Positions 1 through 9,247 of a stretch of 64,000 bases of DNA are shown piece after piece. The stretch is from the NCBI RefSeq assembly GCF_017104565.1, contig NZ_JAAGPD010000007.1:62001-126000 (forward strand), read 5' to 3'. This DNA comes from Paraburkholderia sp. Tr-20389. Lineage in GTDB: Bacteria > Pseudomonadota > Gammaproteobacteria > Burkholderiales > Burkholderiaceae. Made by a program: the position numbers and the translations under genes. Each line of letters begins with the position of its first letter. The first letter of the stretch is position 1. The notes beneath the pieces were generated by a model. The model worked only from the letters and a program-made list of their open reading frames with translations, was not told the origin of the DNA and made no database searches.

Positions 1-120
1 GATGCAGGCGAAGTCGTGATCCAGGCGCTGCCGGGTCACGATCATGCGCTCGACGAATTCGCGTGCGACCGGGTGCTGGTCGAGCGCAATGGCCAGTGGG
101 TCGTCGAATCGAAGTCCTGA
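1..120 (+). CDS. hisZ: ATP phosphoribosyltransferase regulatory subunit HisZ (3' end only)
   Basis: The first 39 codons of the window are open in frame 1 and end in TGA. The last residues ([20 protein letters not shown]) look like the C-terminus of HisZ, the HisRS-like regulatory partner of short-form HisG in histidine biosynthesis. The position directly upstream of purA on the same strand matches the hisZ-purA order usual in Burkholderia. The body of the gene lies outside the window, so the call rests on the tail plus synteny. Confidence 0.65.
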   Translation, partial: DAGEVVIQALPGHDHALDEFACDRVLVERNGQWVVESKS

Positions 121-300
121 GTGTGGTGAGTGCGCGCGGCGTCATGTGAAACGTGACGCCGCAACGATCGGAATGCCCGCCCGCCATCGGCCGCAGCGAC
201 GGCCTTTGGACGATGCGGTTCATCCATGCCTTTGAGCGGAAACGGAAATTCTGGACATCAGTCCGCGAAAAAATCCGGAAGCTTCCGCGAACATAGGTAA

Positions 301-1677
<1,377 letters not shown>

Positions 1678-1680
1678 CGC

Positions 1681-2265
1681 ATGATCCAGGGTGTACCGAT
1701 GATTGAAATGAAGGACCCGCGCAACGACGAGCGCAATCTGTGGGTCGGCTGGGACGAATATCACCGGCTGATCGAAATGCTGGCGCTCGCCGTGCACGAA
1801 TCGGGCTGGAAGTTCGACAAGATCCTGTGCCTCGCGCGCGGCGGCTTGCGCGTCGGCGATCAGCTGTCGCGCATTTACGATCTGCCGCTCGCGATCCTCG
1901 CGACCAGTTCGTACCGCGAAGCGGCGGGCACGGAGCAAGGCGACCTCGATATCGCGCAATACATCACGATGACGCGCGGCGAACTGTCGGGCAACGTGTT
2001 GCTGGTTGACGATCTCGTCGATTCGGGCGTGACGCTCGCGCGCGTGCAGCAGCATCTGAAGGAACGCTATCCGGCGATTACGTCGGTGCGTTCCGCCGTG
2101 CTGTGGTGGAAGGCGTGCTCGAAGGTGAAGCCGGACTATCACGTGCAGTATCTCGGGACGAACCCGTGGATCCACCAGCCGTTCGAGGAATGGGACACGG
2201 TGCGTCCGCATAACCTGGGCGCGTGGATCAAGCGCGGCCAGGAGCGTTCGACGGACGCCGGCTAG
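1681..2265 (+). CDS. Phosphoribosyltransferase family protein (purine salvage type)
   Basis: A 194-residue cytoplasmic type I phosphoribosyltransferase. The PRPP-binding loop VLLVDDLVDSGVTL is clear near residues 102-115, and ILCLARGGLRVGDQLS near residue 50 fits the N-terminal part of the fold. It lies 3 bp behind purA, which suggests purine base salvage (hypoxanthine, guanine or xanthine) coupled to AMP synthesis; the exact base is inference. Two start codons compete: ATG at 1681, and ATG at 1699, which has a better ribosome site (aggg 8-9 bases upstream). The downstream start would remove six residues. A strong terminator follows. Confidence 0.85.
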   Translation: MIQGVPMIEMKDPRNDERNLWVGWDEYHRLIEMLALAVHESGWKFDKILCLARGGLRVGDQLSRIYDLPLAILATSSYREAAGTEQGDLDIAQYITMTRGELSGNVLLVDDLVDSGVTLARVQQHLKERYPAITSVRSAVLWWKACSKVKPDYHVQYLGTNPWIHQPFEEWDTVRPHNLGAWIKRGQERSTDAG

Positions 2266-2268
2266 CAT

Positions 2269-2582
2269 TCAGCCGCCGTCGCGCCAATCGATGGCCGCGA
2301 TCCGCGGCAAATTGAAACGGAGCCCTTCGAGGCTCCGTTTTTTATGTCCGTTCGTGGTCGAGGCGGGCAGGGCGCGGGCCCGCAACGCGATCCGCAAAAA
2401 TTTCGCAACACCACCCTTGACACGCGCAAACACAGGCCGGAACAGGGGCGCGATGCTACACTGGGCTGCCGTTACGCGATGGCGTGGCGTGCGCACAACG
2501 GGCCGGGTGGTGGGCTTTGACGCCACTATTCATTAGAATAGCGTTCGTTTTTGCCGCTCAGGAACGGATTCTTTTCGCGTTT
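2269..2582. other. Intergenic region upstream of kup
   Basis: This 314-bp stretch holds the terminator at 2315-2343 and then the leader of kup. Small open frames on both strands show no recognisable protein. I see no clean sigma-70 promoter: TTGACG at 2517 and TAGAAT at 2534 are only 11 bp apart, too close to pair. Confidence 0.5.
2315..2343 (+). terminator. Rho-independent terminator after the purA operon
   Basis: A 10-bp stem (aacggagcc arm at 2315-2324 against 2331-2340) with a short cttcga loop runs into a T tract. It lies 50 bp after the phosphoribosyltransferase stop and should end the hisZ-purA-phosphoribosyltransferase transcript. Confidence 0.88.
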
Positions 2583-4469
2583 ATGACAGATAACCCTCAC
2601 GTCCCGAAGCAGCCCTTGCCCTCGCTTGCAGTTGCTGCGATCGGCGTGGTTTTCGGGGATATCGGTACAAGCCCGCTGTACTCGCTGAAAGAAGCCTTCA
2701 GCCCCTCCCACGGTATTCCTCTCACCGAAAGCTCCATTCTCGGCGTCATTTCGCTGCTGTTCTGGGCGATCATCGTGGTCGTCAGCATCAAGTACGTGAT
2801 GTTCGTGATGCGTGCCGACAATAACGGCGAGGGCGGCGTGCTCGCGCTGATGGCGCTGTCGCTGCGCTCGTTCGACACGAAGAGCAAGGCGGCCGGCCTG
2901 CTGATGATGCTCGGCATCTTCGGTGCCTGCATGTTCTATGGCGACGCGGTGATCACGCCCGCCATTTCGGTGATGTCCGCCGTTGAAGGTCTGGAGATAG
3001 CGGCGCCGAAGCTCTCACATCTGGTGCTGCCGCTCACGATGGTGATTCTCGTGCTGCTGTTCTGGATCCAGCGCCACGGGACGGCGATGGTCGGCCGGCT
3101 GTTCGGCCCGATCATGGTGCTGTGGTTCCTGACGCTCGCCGTGCTTGGCCTGTCGCACATCGTGCAGTCGCCGGAAGTGATCAAGGCGCTCAATCCGTAC
3201 TACGCGTTCTCGTTCATGTCGGCGCACGTGCTGCAGGCCTACGTGGTACTCGGCTCGGTCGTGCTGGTGCTGACGGGCGCGGAAGCGCTTTACGCCGACA
3301 TGGGCCACTTCGGTGCGGCGCCGATCCGTTGCGCGTGGTATTCGCTCGTGATGCCGTCGCTGGTGTTGAACTACTTCGGCCAGGGCGCGCTGCTGATGCA
3401 CGATCCGAAGGCGATCGAAAATCCGTTCTTCCTGCTCGCGCCGGACTGGGCGCTGCTGCCGCTCGTCGTGCTGTCGACGGTTGCCACCGTTATCGCGTCG
3501 CAGGCGGTGATTTCCGGCGCTTATTCGCTGACGAGCCAGGCGATCCAGCTCGGCTACGTGCCGCGCATGAAGATCTTGCACACGTCGGAGCTCGCGATCG
3601 GGCAGATCTATGTACCCGTCGTCAACTGGATGCTGCTGTTCATCATTCTGTGCATCGTCATTGCGTTCAAGAGTTCGGACAATCTGGCTGCGGCTTACGG
3701 TATTGCCGTGACGGCGACGATGGTGATCACGACGATTCTCGCTAGCGTCGTGATGGTGAAGGTGTGGAACTGGAACAAGGGCGTGGTGGCGCTGATCATC
3801 GGGGCGTTGCTGATGGTCGACCTGGGGTTCTTCGGCGCGAATTTGCTGAAGGTGGCGGAGGGCGGCTGGCTGCCGCTCGGCATTGGCGCGCTGCTGTTCT
3901 TCCTGCTGATGACGTGGTTCAAGGGGCGCATGATCGTGAAGGAGCGCACGGCTGCCGACGGTATTCCGCTGATGCCCTTCGTGCAGGGATTGCTGGCGCA
4001 TCCGCCGCATCGCGTGTCGGGGACGGCGATCTATCTGACGGGCAGCGCGACGCTGGTGCCCGTGAGCTTGCTGCACAATCTCAAGCACAACAAGGTGCTG
4101 CATGAGCGGACGATCTTTCTGACGTTCATCACGCGGGATATTCCGTATGTCGACGACAAGGACCGGCTGACGGTGAAGGACGTGAGCGGTGGGCTGTTTC
4201 TCGTGAAGGCCGCGTACGGGTTCAACGAGACGCCTGACGTCAAGGCGGTGCTCGAACAGATCAGCGTGTCGCATGACATGTCGTTCGAGTTGATGGACAC
4301 GTCGTTCTTTTTGGCACGCGAGACCGTTGTGCCGACGCAGTTGCCCGGCATGTCGGTGTGGCGCGAACGTGTGTTCGCGTGGATGCATCAGAATGCGGCC
4401 AAGCCGACGGATTTCTTTAGTATTCCCGCGAATCGGGTGGTTGAGTTGGGGACTAAGATCGAGATTTGA
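2583..4469 (+). CDS. kup: Low-affinity potassium transporter Kup
   Basis: A 628-residue inner-membrane K+ (probably K+/H+) uptake protein of the HAK/KUP/KT family, the usual bacterial length. The family signature [15 protein letters not shown] lies near residues 22-36, and [18 protein letters not shown] near residue 80. About 12 hydrophobic segments span residues 15-460, followed by a ~170-residue cytoplasmic tail. The open frame extends upstream to 2484, but that extension is not Kup-like; ATG 2583 begins the family N-terminus (MTDNPHVPK). The gene is monocistronic between a terminator and a repeat-rich gap. Confidence 0.96.
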   Translation: MTDNPHVPKQPLPSLAVAAIGVVFGDIGTSPLYSLKEAFSPSHGIPLTESSILGVISLLFWAIIVVVSIKYVMFVMRADNNGEGGVLALMALSLRSFDTKSKAAGLLMMLGIFGACMFYGDAVITPAISVMSAVEGLEIAAPKLSHLVLPLTMVILVLLFWIQRHGTAMVGRLFGPIMVLWFLTLAVLGLSHIVQSPEVIKALNPYYAFSFMSAHVLQAYVVLGSVVLVLTGAEALYADMGHFGAAPIRCAWYSLVMPSLVLNYFGQGALLMHDPKAIENPFFLLAPDWALLPLVVLSTVATVIASQAVISGAYSLTSQAIQLGYVPRMKILHTSELAIGQIYVPVVNWMLLFIILCIVIAFKSSDNLAAAYGIAVTATMVITTILASVVMVKVWNWNKGVVALIIGALLMVDLGFFGANLLKVAEGGWLPLGIGALLFFLLMTWFKGRMIVKERTAADGIPLMPFVQGLLAHPPHRVSGTAIYLTGSATLVPVSLLHNLKHNKVLHERTIFLTFITRDIPYVDDKDRLTVKDVSGGLFLVKAAYGFNETPDVKAVLEQISVSHDMSFELMDTSFFLARETVVPTQLPGMSVWRERVFAWMHQNAAKPTDFFSIPANRVVELGTKIEI

Positions 4470-4628
4470 CGTTTTTTTTTGTCTGCGACGCAGTCGACAT
4501 TCTTGCCTTCTCGGCGCCGGGCTTCGCCGTTTGGTTTCGGTTCTGCGGTTCTGCGGTTTTGCTTTCGCTTTCGCTGGCATCCGCGTTTTGCTTCTGGTTT
4601 GCTAGCGTTGCCCCTGTGCGGGGCGGCA

Positions 4629-4660
4629 CTTACTTTCTTTGCCGCCGCAAAGAAAGTAAG
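4629..4660. terminator. Perfect 14-bp hairpin, copy 1 (possible terminator)
   Basis: CTTACTTTCTTTGC, a four-base loop and the exact complement form a strong symmetrical stem-loop 160 bp after the kup stop. It lacks a long U tract, so termination is inferred from position between convergent genes rather than from a canonical structure. Confidence 0.5.
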
Positions 4661-4831
4661 CAAAGAAAGCGGGCTAACCCCGCCAATCCTAGCTGTTGCC
4701 TGCGGGCCCCCGACAGTTCTTACGCCTCATGCGGCAACGAGCTAACCCACGCTCGTTGCCAGCGCCCCTGGATTCGCCTAACCCACTTCACGCCCCCGCG
4801 TCACAAACTGCGTTACCAGACGTCGACCGCC

Positions 4832-4961
4832 GCCCAGGTGGCAAACTGTGTGTAGGCCGTCTCGATGCAAATGCACCACTCCGGACGGAAAAGCGGGATC
4901 GGTGTCGTAGAAGCGCTCAAGTGTGCGGTGCGACAACCTACACACAGTTTGCCACCTGGGC
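4832..4961. repeat. Inner inverted repeat pair with ~80 bp loop
   Basis: A 25-bp unit beginning gcccaggtggcaaactgtgt occupies 4832-4856, and its exact complement lies at 4937-4961. Similarity extends a few bases further on each side with mismatches. The pair is nested inside the larger 4590/5205 inverted repeat. Confidence 0.85.
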
Positions 4962-5134
4962 GGCGCAGACGGGTCGCTGCCGCTGGCTGCGCTACGGGTG
5001 ACTGGAGTGGGTGATGCGCCTGTTCAGGGCGTTGGCAATGGGCGCAAAAACAAAGTGTTGCCGTGTGGAGAGCGGGACCCGCTGGGGGCCCGCAGGCAAC
5101 AACAAGCACTGGCGGTGTTAGCCCGCTTTCTTTG

Positions 5135-5166
5135 CTTACTTTCTTTGCGGCGGCAAAGAAAGTAAG
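5135..5166. terminator. Perfect 14-bp hairpin, copy 2 (possible terminator)
   Basis: The same CTTACTTTCTTTGC stem as at 4629-4660 with the loop complemented, placed about 195 bp beyond the tex stop on the other side of the repeat block. One copy facing each convergent gene suggests a terminator or mRNA 3'-end role; this is inference. Confidence 0.5.
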
Positions 5167-5362
5167 TGCCGCCCCGCACAGGGGCAACACTAGCAAACCA
5201 GAAACATCACGCGGATGCCAACGCTAGAAATCGCGGATGCCAGCGAAAGCAAAATCGACAGCAAAAAAACGGGCAACGCCGCGCCGCAGGCAAAAATGCC
5301 ACAGGGGCAACGCCAGCAAACCAGAAGCAAACCGCGGATGCCGGCGTAAAACCCCGAAAACC

Positions 5363-7705
5363 TTACCGCTTCAATTTAGCAAAAGCAGCAGCCATAGCAT
5401 TAACAGGCTCGGCCTCCCGCGAGCGAGCCTGCTGCGTCCGGGCACCGGCACCACCCGACCGCCCACCCCGATCCTGCTGCCCAGCGCGCGCAGGCGCGCC
5501 ACTGCCGCTGGCAGCAAAATCATCATCCAACCGCATCGTCAACGAAATCCGCTGACGCTTGACGTCGACCTCCAGCACCTTGACCTTAACGATCTGCCCA
5601 GCCTTCACGACTTCGTGCGGATCCTTGATGAACTTGGTCGACATCGCCGACACATGCACGAGTCCATCCTGATGGACGCCAATATCGATGAACGCGCCAA
5701 ACGCGGCTACGTTCGTCACCACGCCTTCCAGGACCATGCCAGGCGACAAGTCGGAAATCTTCTCGACGCCTTCGCGGAACGTCGCCGTCTTGAACTCAGG
5801 ACGCGGATCGCGGCCCGGCTTCTCAAGTTCGGAGAGAATGTCGCGCACCGTCGGCAGACCGAAACGGTCATCGACGAATTCGGCCGGCGACAGACGGTTC
5901 AATGCATCTCGATTGCCGAGTACCTCGCCGATGTTCTTGGCGATCTTCGCCAGCATCCGCTCGACGAGGGGATACGCTTCCGGGTGGACCGACGAACGGT
6001 CGAGCGGATTCTCTCCGCCGTTGATCCGCAAAAAGCCCGCAGCCTGCTCGAAAGTCTTGTCGCCGAGGCGCGGCACCTTGCGCAGGTGGTCGCGAGTCGG
6101 GAACGGACCGTTCGCATCGCGATAGTCGACGATGTTGCGCGCGAGCGTCGCGTTCAGGCCGGACACGCGCGCGAGCAACGCGACGGACGCCGTGTTCGCA
6201 TCCACGCCGACCGCGTTCACGCAGTCTTCGACGACGGCATCGAGCGAACGCGCAAGCTCGCGCTGATTCACGTCATGCTGATACTGACCGACACCGATCG
6301 CCTTCGGCTCGATTTTCACAAGTTCCGCCAGCGGGTCTTGCAGTCGGCGCGCAATCGATACTGCGCCACGCAGCGACACGTCCAGCTCCGGGAATTCCTT
6401 CGCAGCGAGTTCCGACGCCGAGTACACCGACGCGCCCGCTTCCGACACGACGATCTTCTGCAGCTTCAGCTCGGGATGACGCGCGATCAGCTCGCTCGCG
6501 AGCTTGTCCGTTTCGCGCGATGCCGTGCCGTTGCCGATGCTCACCAGTTCCGCCTGCGTCTGCGCGGCGATGCGTGCGAGCTTCGCGAGCGAACCGTCCC
6601 AGTCGCGGCGCGGTTCATGCGGGTAGATCGTGTCAGTGGCGAGCAGCTTGCCCGTGCGATCAACGACGGCCACCTTCACGCCCGTACGCAGACCCGGATC
6701 GAGACCGATCACGGCCTTCGGGCCGGCCGGTGCTGCAAGCAGAAGATCCTTCAGGTTGCGTGCGAACACACGGATCGCCTCGCTTTCGGCTTCTTCGCGC
6801 AGATTCGTCAGCAACTCGTTTTCGATGTGCGGCTGCACCTTCACGCGCCAGCACCAGCGGCACACGTCCGACAGCCACTTGTCGGCGGGACGGCCCTGAT
6901 TCGCAATGCCGAAGTGGCGCGCGATCATCGCCTCGCCAGGGTGCGGCACCTGCGCGTCGAGTTCTTCGCCGAGCCCGAGCTTGATCATCAACACGCCCGC
7001 ATTGCGGCCGCGGAAGAGGGCGAGCGCGCGATGCGACGGCACCGTGCGGATCGTTTCGGAATAGTCGTAGTAGTCGCGGAATTTCTCGCCTTCTTCGCCT
7101 TCCTTGCCTTCGACCACCGTCGACGTCAGAACGCCCTGATTGAACAGATAGTCGCGCAGCTTGCCGAGCACTTCGGCCGTTTCGCCGAACTGTTCCGAGA
7201 GGATGTCGCGCGCGCCGTCGAGTGCGGCCTTGACGTCCGCAACCCCTTTCTCGGCGTCGACGTATTGCGCGGCTTCCGTCTGCGGATCGAGCAGCGGATT
7301 CGCGAGCAGCGCATCGGCGAGCGGCTGCAGGCCGGCTTCGCGGGCGATCTGCGCGCGCGTGCGGCGCTTCGGCTTGTACGGCAGATAGAGATCTTCCAGC
7401 ACCTGCTTGCTGTCGGCGCCTTCGATCGCAGTGCGCAGTTCGTCCGTGAGCTTGCCCTGTTCGTCGATGCTCGCGATGATCGCGGCGCGGCGGTCTTCGA
7501 GTTCGCGCAGATAGAGCAGGCGTTCTTCGAGCGTACGCAGTTGCGTGTCGTCGAGATTGCCGGTGACTTCCTTCCGGTACCGGGCGATAAACGGAACAGT
7601 CGCTCCTTCATCGAGAAGGGCCACCGCGGCCGCGACCTGGCGGGGCTGGACGGTGAGTTCGGTGGCGATGCGCTGTACGATCTTGAGTGCTACGGTGTCC
7701 GTCAT
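5363..7705 (-). CDS. tex: Tex-family RNA-binding protein
   Basis: A 780-residue cytoplasmic nucleic-acid-binding protein of the Tex/Spt6-like family, proposed to act in transcription and RNA metabolism. Visible are the N-terminal helical region with [13 protein letters not shown], the YqgF-type RNase H fold around [20 protein letters not shown], a helix-hairpin-helix segment and a C-terminal S1 domain ([20 protein letters not shown]). The start chosen is ATG 7705 ([11 protein letters not shown]), because the 28-residue upstream extension is not conserved in character. It is convergent with kup across the repeat block and divergent from the coiled-coil protein gene. Confidence 0.95.
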   Translation of the reverse strand: MTDTVALKIVQRIATELTVQPRQVAAAVALLDEGATVPFIARYRKEVTGNLDDTQLRTLEERLLYLRELEDRRAAIIASIDEQGKLTDELRTAIEGADSKQVLEDLYLPYKPKRRTRAQIAREAGLQPLADALLANPLLDPQTEAAQYVDAEKGVADVKAALDGARDILSEQFGETAEVLGKLRDYLFNQGVLTSTVVEGKEGEEGEKFRDYYDYSETIRTVPSHRALALFRGRNAGVLMIKLGLGEELDAQVPHPGEAMIARHFGIANQGRPADKWLSDVCRWCWRVKVQPHIENELLTNLREEAESEAIRVFARNLKDLLLAAPAGPKAVIGLDPGLRTGVKVAVVDRTGKLLATDTIYPHEPRRDWDGSLAKLARIAAQTQAELVSIGNGTASRETDKLASELIARHPELKLQKIVVSEAGASVYSASELAAKEFPELDVSLRGAVSIARRLQDPLAELVKIEPKAIGVGQYQHDVNQRELARSLDAVVEDCVNAVGVDANTASVALLARVSGLNATLARNIVDYRDANGPFPTRDHLRKVPRLGDKTFEQAAGFLRINGGENPLDRSSVHPEAYPLVERMLAKIAKNIGEVLGNRDALNRLSPAEFVDDRFGLPTVRDILSELEKPGRDPRPEFKTATFREGVEKISDLSPGMVLEGVVTNVAAFGAFIDIGVHQDGLVHVSAMSTKFIKDPHEVVKAGQIVKVKVLEVDVKRQRISLTMRLDDDFAASGSGAPARAGQQDRGGRSGGAGARTQQARSREAEPVNAMAAAFAKLKR

Positions 7706-7868
7706 AGGGTCTTGATGTTCCTGCCGGATTCGACTGTGGCCGTGCGGCGCGAGAGGCGCGGCGGCCGGGTTGCTGAAAAAGGCGCGCAAGCGCGTGAAAG
7801 CTCGTTGAAGCGGGGCATTTTGCCATAAATGACCGAGCGCTCAAGCGCGGGGTGATAGAATTTCAGGC

Positions 7869-8867
7869 ATGTTCCGTTGCCCATCTACGACGTTGCCAAC
7901 CTCCCGCATTTCGCCCGGATCCTCGCTTCGATCCCCGCTCGCATCGCCCGCATCGCCCGTTTCCAGGCTGCCAGTTGCTTCCGTTGCCTTCGGGTCTGCC
8001 GCGTCCATCCGACGTGTCGCGCTTGCCGCATCGCTCGCGTTCGTCGCCTGTGCGGCCGTTGCACCTGGAATGGCCGATGCGCAGCAGAGCACGCCGGGCG
8101 CATCGTCGGCGGTGGCGGCTTCGGGGGCGGCGGCCGTGGATGTCTCGGATTCGAGCGATTTCGACCTGCGCCAGAAGGCGCTCGATGGCCGCACGGCCGA
8201 CAACAACTATCGTTACGCCGTCGCCCAGCACAACTGTTATAGCAAGTTTTTCGTCAATCATTGCCTGAACTCGGCGCGCGACGACATGCGCGTGGTCGCG
8301 GCCGACATCCGCAAGGAGCAACTCGCGCTCGACGACGAAAAGCGCATGCAGCACGCGCGTCAACGCGACGAGCAGGCGGCCGTCAAGCGCGCGCAGTATG
8401 AAGCCGACGCGCCCGGACGCGAAGCGCAGGACGCGCGCAACGCGCAAGCCTATGAGGACAAGCAGCGCCAGCATCAGTTGAACCAGGCGCAGCGCGAAGC
8501 CGAAGCGCCGCAGCGGTCCGCGAACGAGCAGGCGTATCAGCAGAAGCAGCAGCAGCACGCTATCGATCAGGCGCAGCGCGGTATCTCGCCGTCGCAGGCG
8601 GCCGCGAACCAGAAGGCCTATGACGCGAAACAGGCCGACTTCCAGCGCAAGCTCGACGAGGCGCATCGTCAGGCCGCGCAGAAGGCCCAGGAGCGCGTCG
8701 AGAAGCAGCAGCGCTACGAGCAGAAGCAGACGGAGGCGACGCAGCATAAGGCCGACGTCGAAGAGCGTCAGAAGCAGGCGGCCGAGAAAGCGAGGCAGAA
8801 GCAGGACGAGCAGGCGAAGCAGCAACAGCAGCTCGACCAGCAACAGAAGCAACAGCAACAGCAATAG
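7869..8867 (+). CDS. Exported Gln-rich coiled-coil protein with 28-residue repeats
   Basis: I do not recognise a named family. The 332-residue product has a long basic, Ser/Pro-rich lead (1-49), a hydrophobic export segment (50-66) and a cleavage-like site before AQQS. Two cysteines at 123 and 132 could pair in the periplasm. Three repeats start at N191, N219 and N247 with an exact 28-residue period (four heptads): NAQAYEDKQ, NEQAYQQKQ, NQKAYDAKQ. The C-terminus is almost only Gln, Lys and Glu (CAG/CAA-rich DNA). This implies a long helical rod in the envelope. The start is uncertain; no alternative initiation codon lies close to the signal core. Confidence 0.7.
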   Translation: MFRCPSTTLPTSRISPGSSLRSPLASPASPVSRLPVASVAFGSAASIRRVALAASLAFVACAAVAPGMADAQQSTPGASSAVAASGAAAVDVSDSSDFDLRQKALDGRTADNNYRYAVAQHNCYSKFFVNHCLNSARDDMRVVAADIRKEQLALDDEKRMQHARQRDEQAAVKRAQYEADAPGREAQDARNAQAYEDKQRQHQLNQAQREAEAPQRSANEQAYQQKQQQHAIDQAQRGISPSQAAANQKAYDAKQADFQRKLDEAHRQAAQKAQERVEKQQRYEQKQTEATQHKADVEERQKQAAEKARQKQDEQAKQQQQLDQQQKQQQQQ

Positions 8868-8992
8868 CAGTAAGTAGCATCAGTCGGTAGCATCAAGTCA
8901 GCAACAGCCGTAACGCGTTTCAGGCCGGACAGCAACCTCGAGCGGAGCGACCGCGCAGCGCGGCCTTCGCCATTTCGAAAGAGGAGGCGAGC

Positions 8993-9211
8993 ATGCGCGA
9001 CCATCATCGCGTCATCGACGCGGACACACTGCGCGACCGCATTCTGCAACTGGAATCGGAGCACAGCGGACTCGACCGGTTGATCGACAGAATGTCCGAG
9101 GAACCCGGCATCGACGACCTCGAGATACAGCGCCTGAAAAAGCGCAAACTCAAGGTCAAGGACACCATCATCTTGCTGCAATTGCAGCTTGAACCGGAAG
9201 CACGCAACTGA
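8993..9211 (+). CDS. YdcH-like DUF465 family protein
   Basis: A 72-residue, highly charged helical protein resembling the DUF465/YdcH family of short coiled coils of unknown role. The family-like core is LESEHSGLDRLIDRM...RLKKRKLKVKDTI. A strong ribosome site (gaggaggcg) precedes ATG 8993. It stands 125 bp after the coiled-coil protein gene and 36 bp before the helicase gene, so it may be cotranscribed with the latter. Confidence 0.8.
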   Translation: MRDHHRVIDADTLRDRILQLESEHSGLDRLIDRMSEEPGIDDLEIQRLKKRKLKVKDTIILLQLQLEPEARN

Positions 9212-9247
9212 CAGCGCGGCCAGGCAGGCGCCGGCCCCGTTCAGTGT

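Larger units (their letters stand above)
4590..5205. repeat. Large nested inverted repeat in the kup-tex gap
   Basis: Two arms of about 122 bp, 4590-4711 and 5084-5205, are near-exact reverse complements. Each carries a gttgcccctgtgcgggg segment, a perfect short hairpin and a ggcctgcgggccccc-like end. Nested inside is a second inverted pair, gcccaggtggcaaactgtgt at 4832 and its complement ending at 4961. Part of the outer arm sequence recurs again around 5300-5345. Open frames crossing the region are repetitive and unlike known proteins, so I treat it as non-coding. It separates convergent genes; its origin (dispersed intergenic repeat family or decayed element) is unknown. Confidence 0.85.

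Noticed and set aside
2517-2539. Apparent promoter TTGACG...TAGAAT before kup
   Set aside because: The spacing is only 11 bp, far from the 16-18 bp needed.
4466-5196. Several 80-130 codon frames in the kup-tex gap
   Set aside because: They read through the inverted repeats, share the same repeated peptide in both directions (such as LPLCGAALTFFAAAKKVS) and have no clear ribosome sites.
4590-5205. Insertion sequence or CRISPR array
   Set aside because: No transposase frame, no target-site duplication that I could see, and the repeats are inverted pairs rather than regularly spaced direct repeats.
5237-7828. 863-codon plus-strand open frame opposite tex
   Set aside because: Composition is Arg/His/Ala-rich with no motif, and it is the complement-frame shadow of tex.
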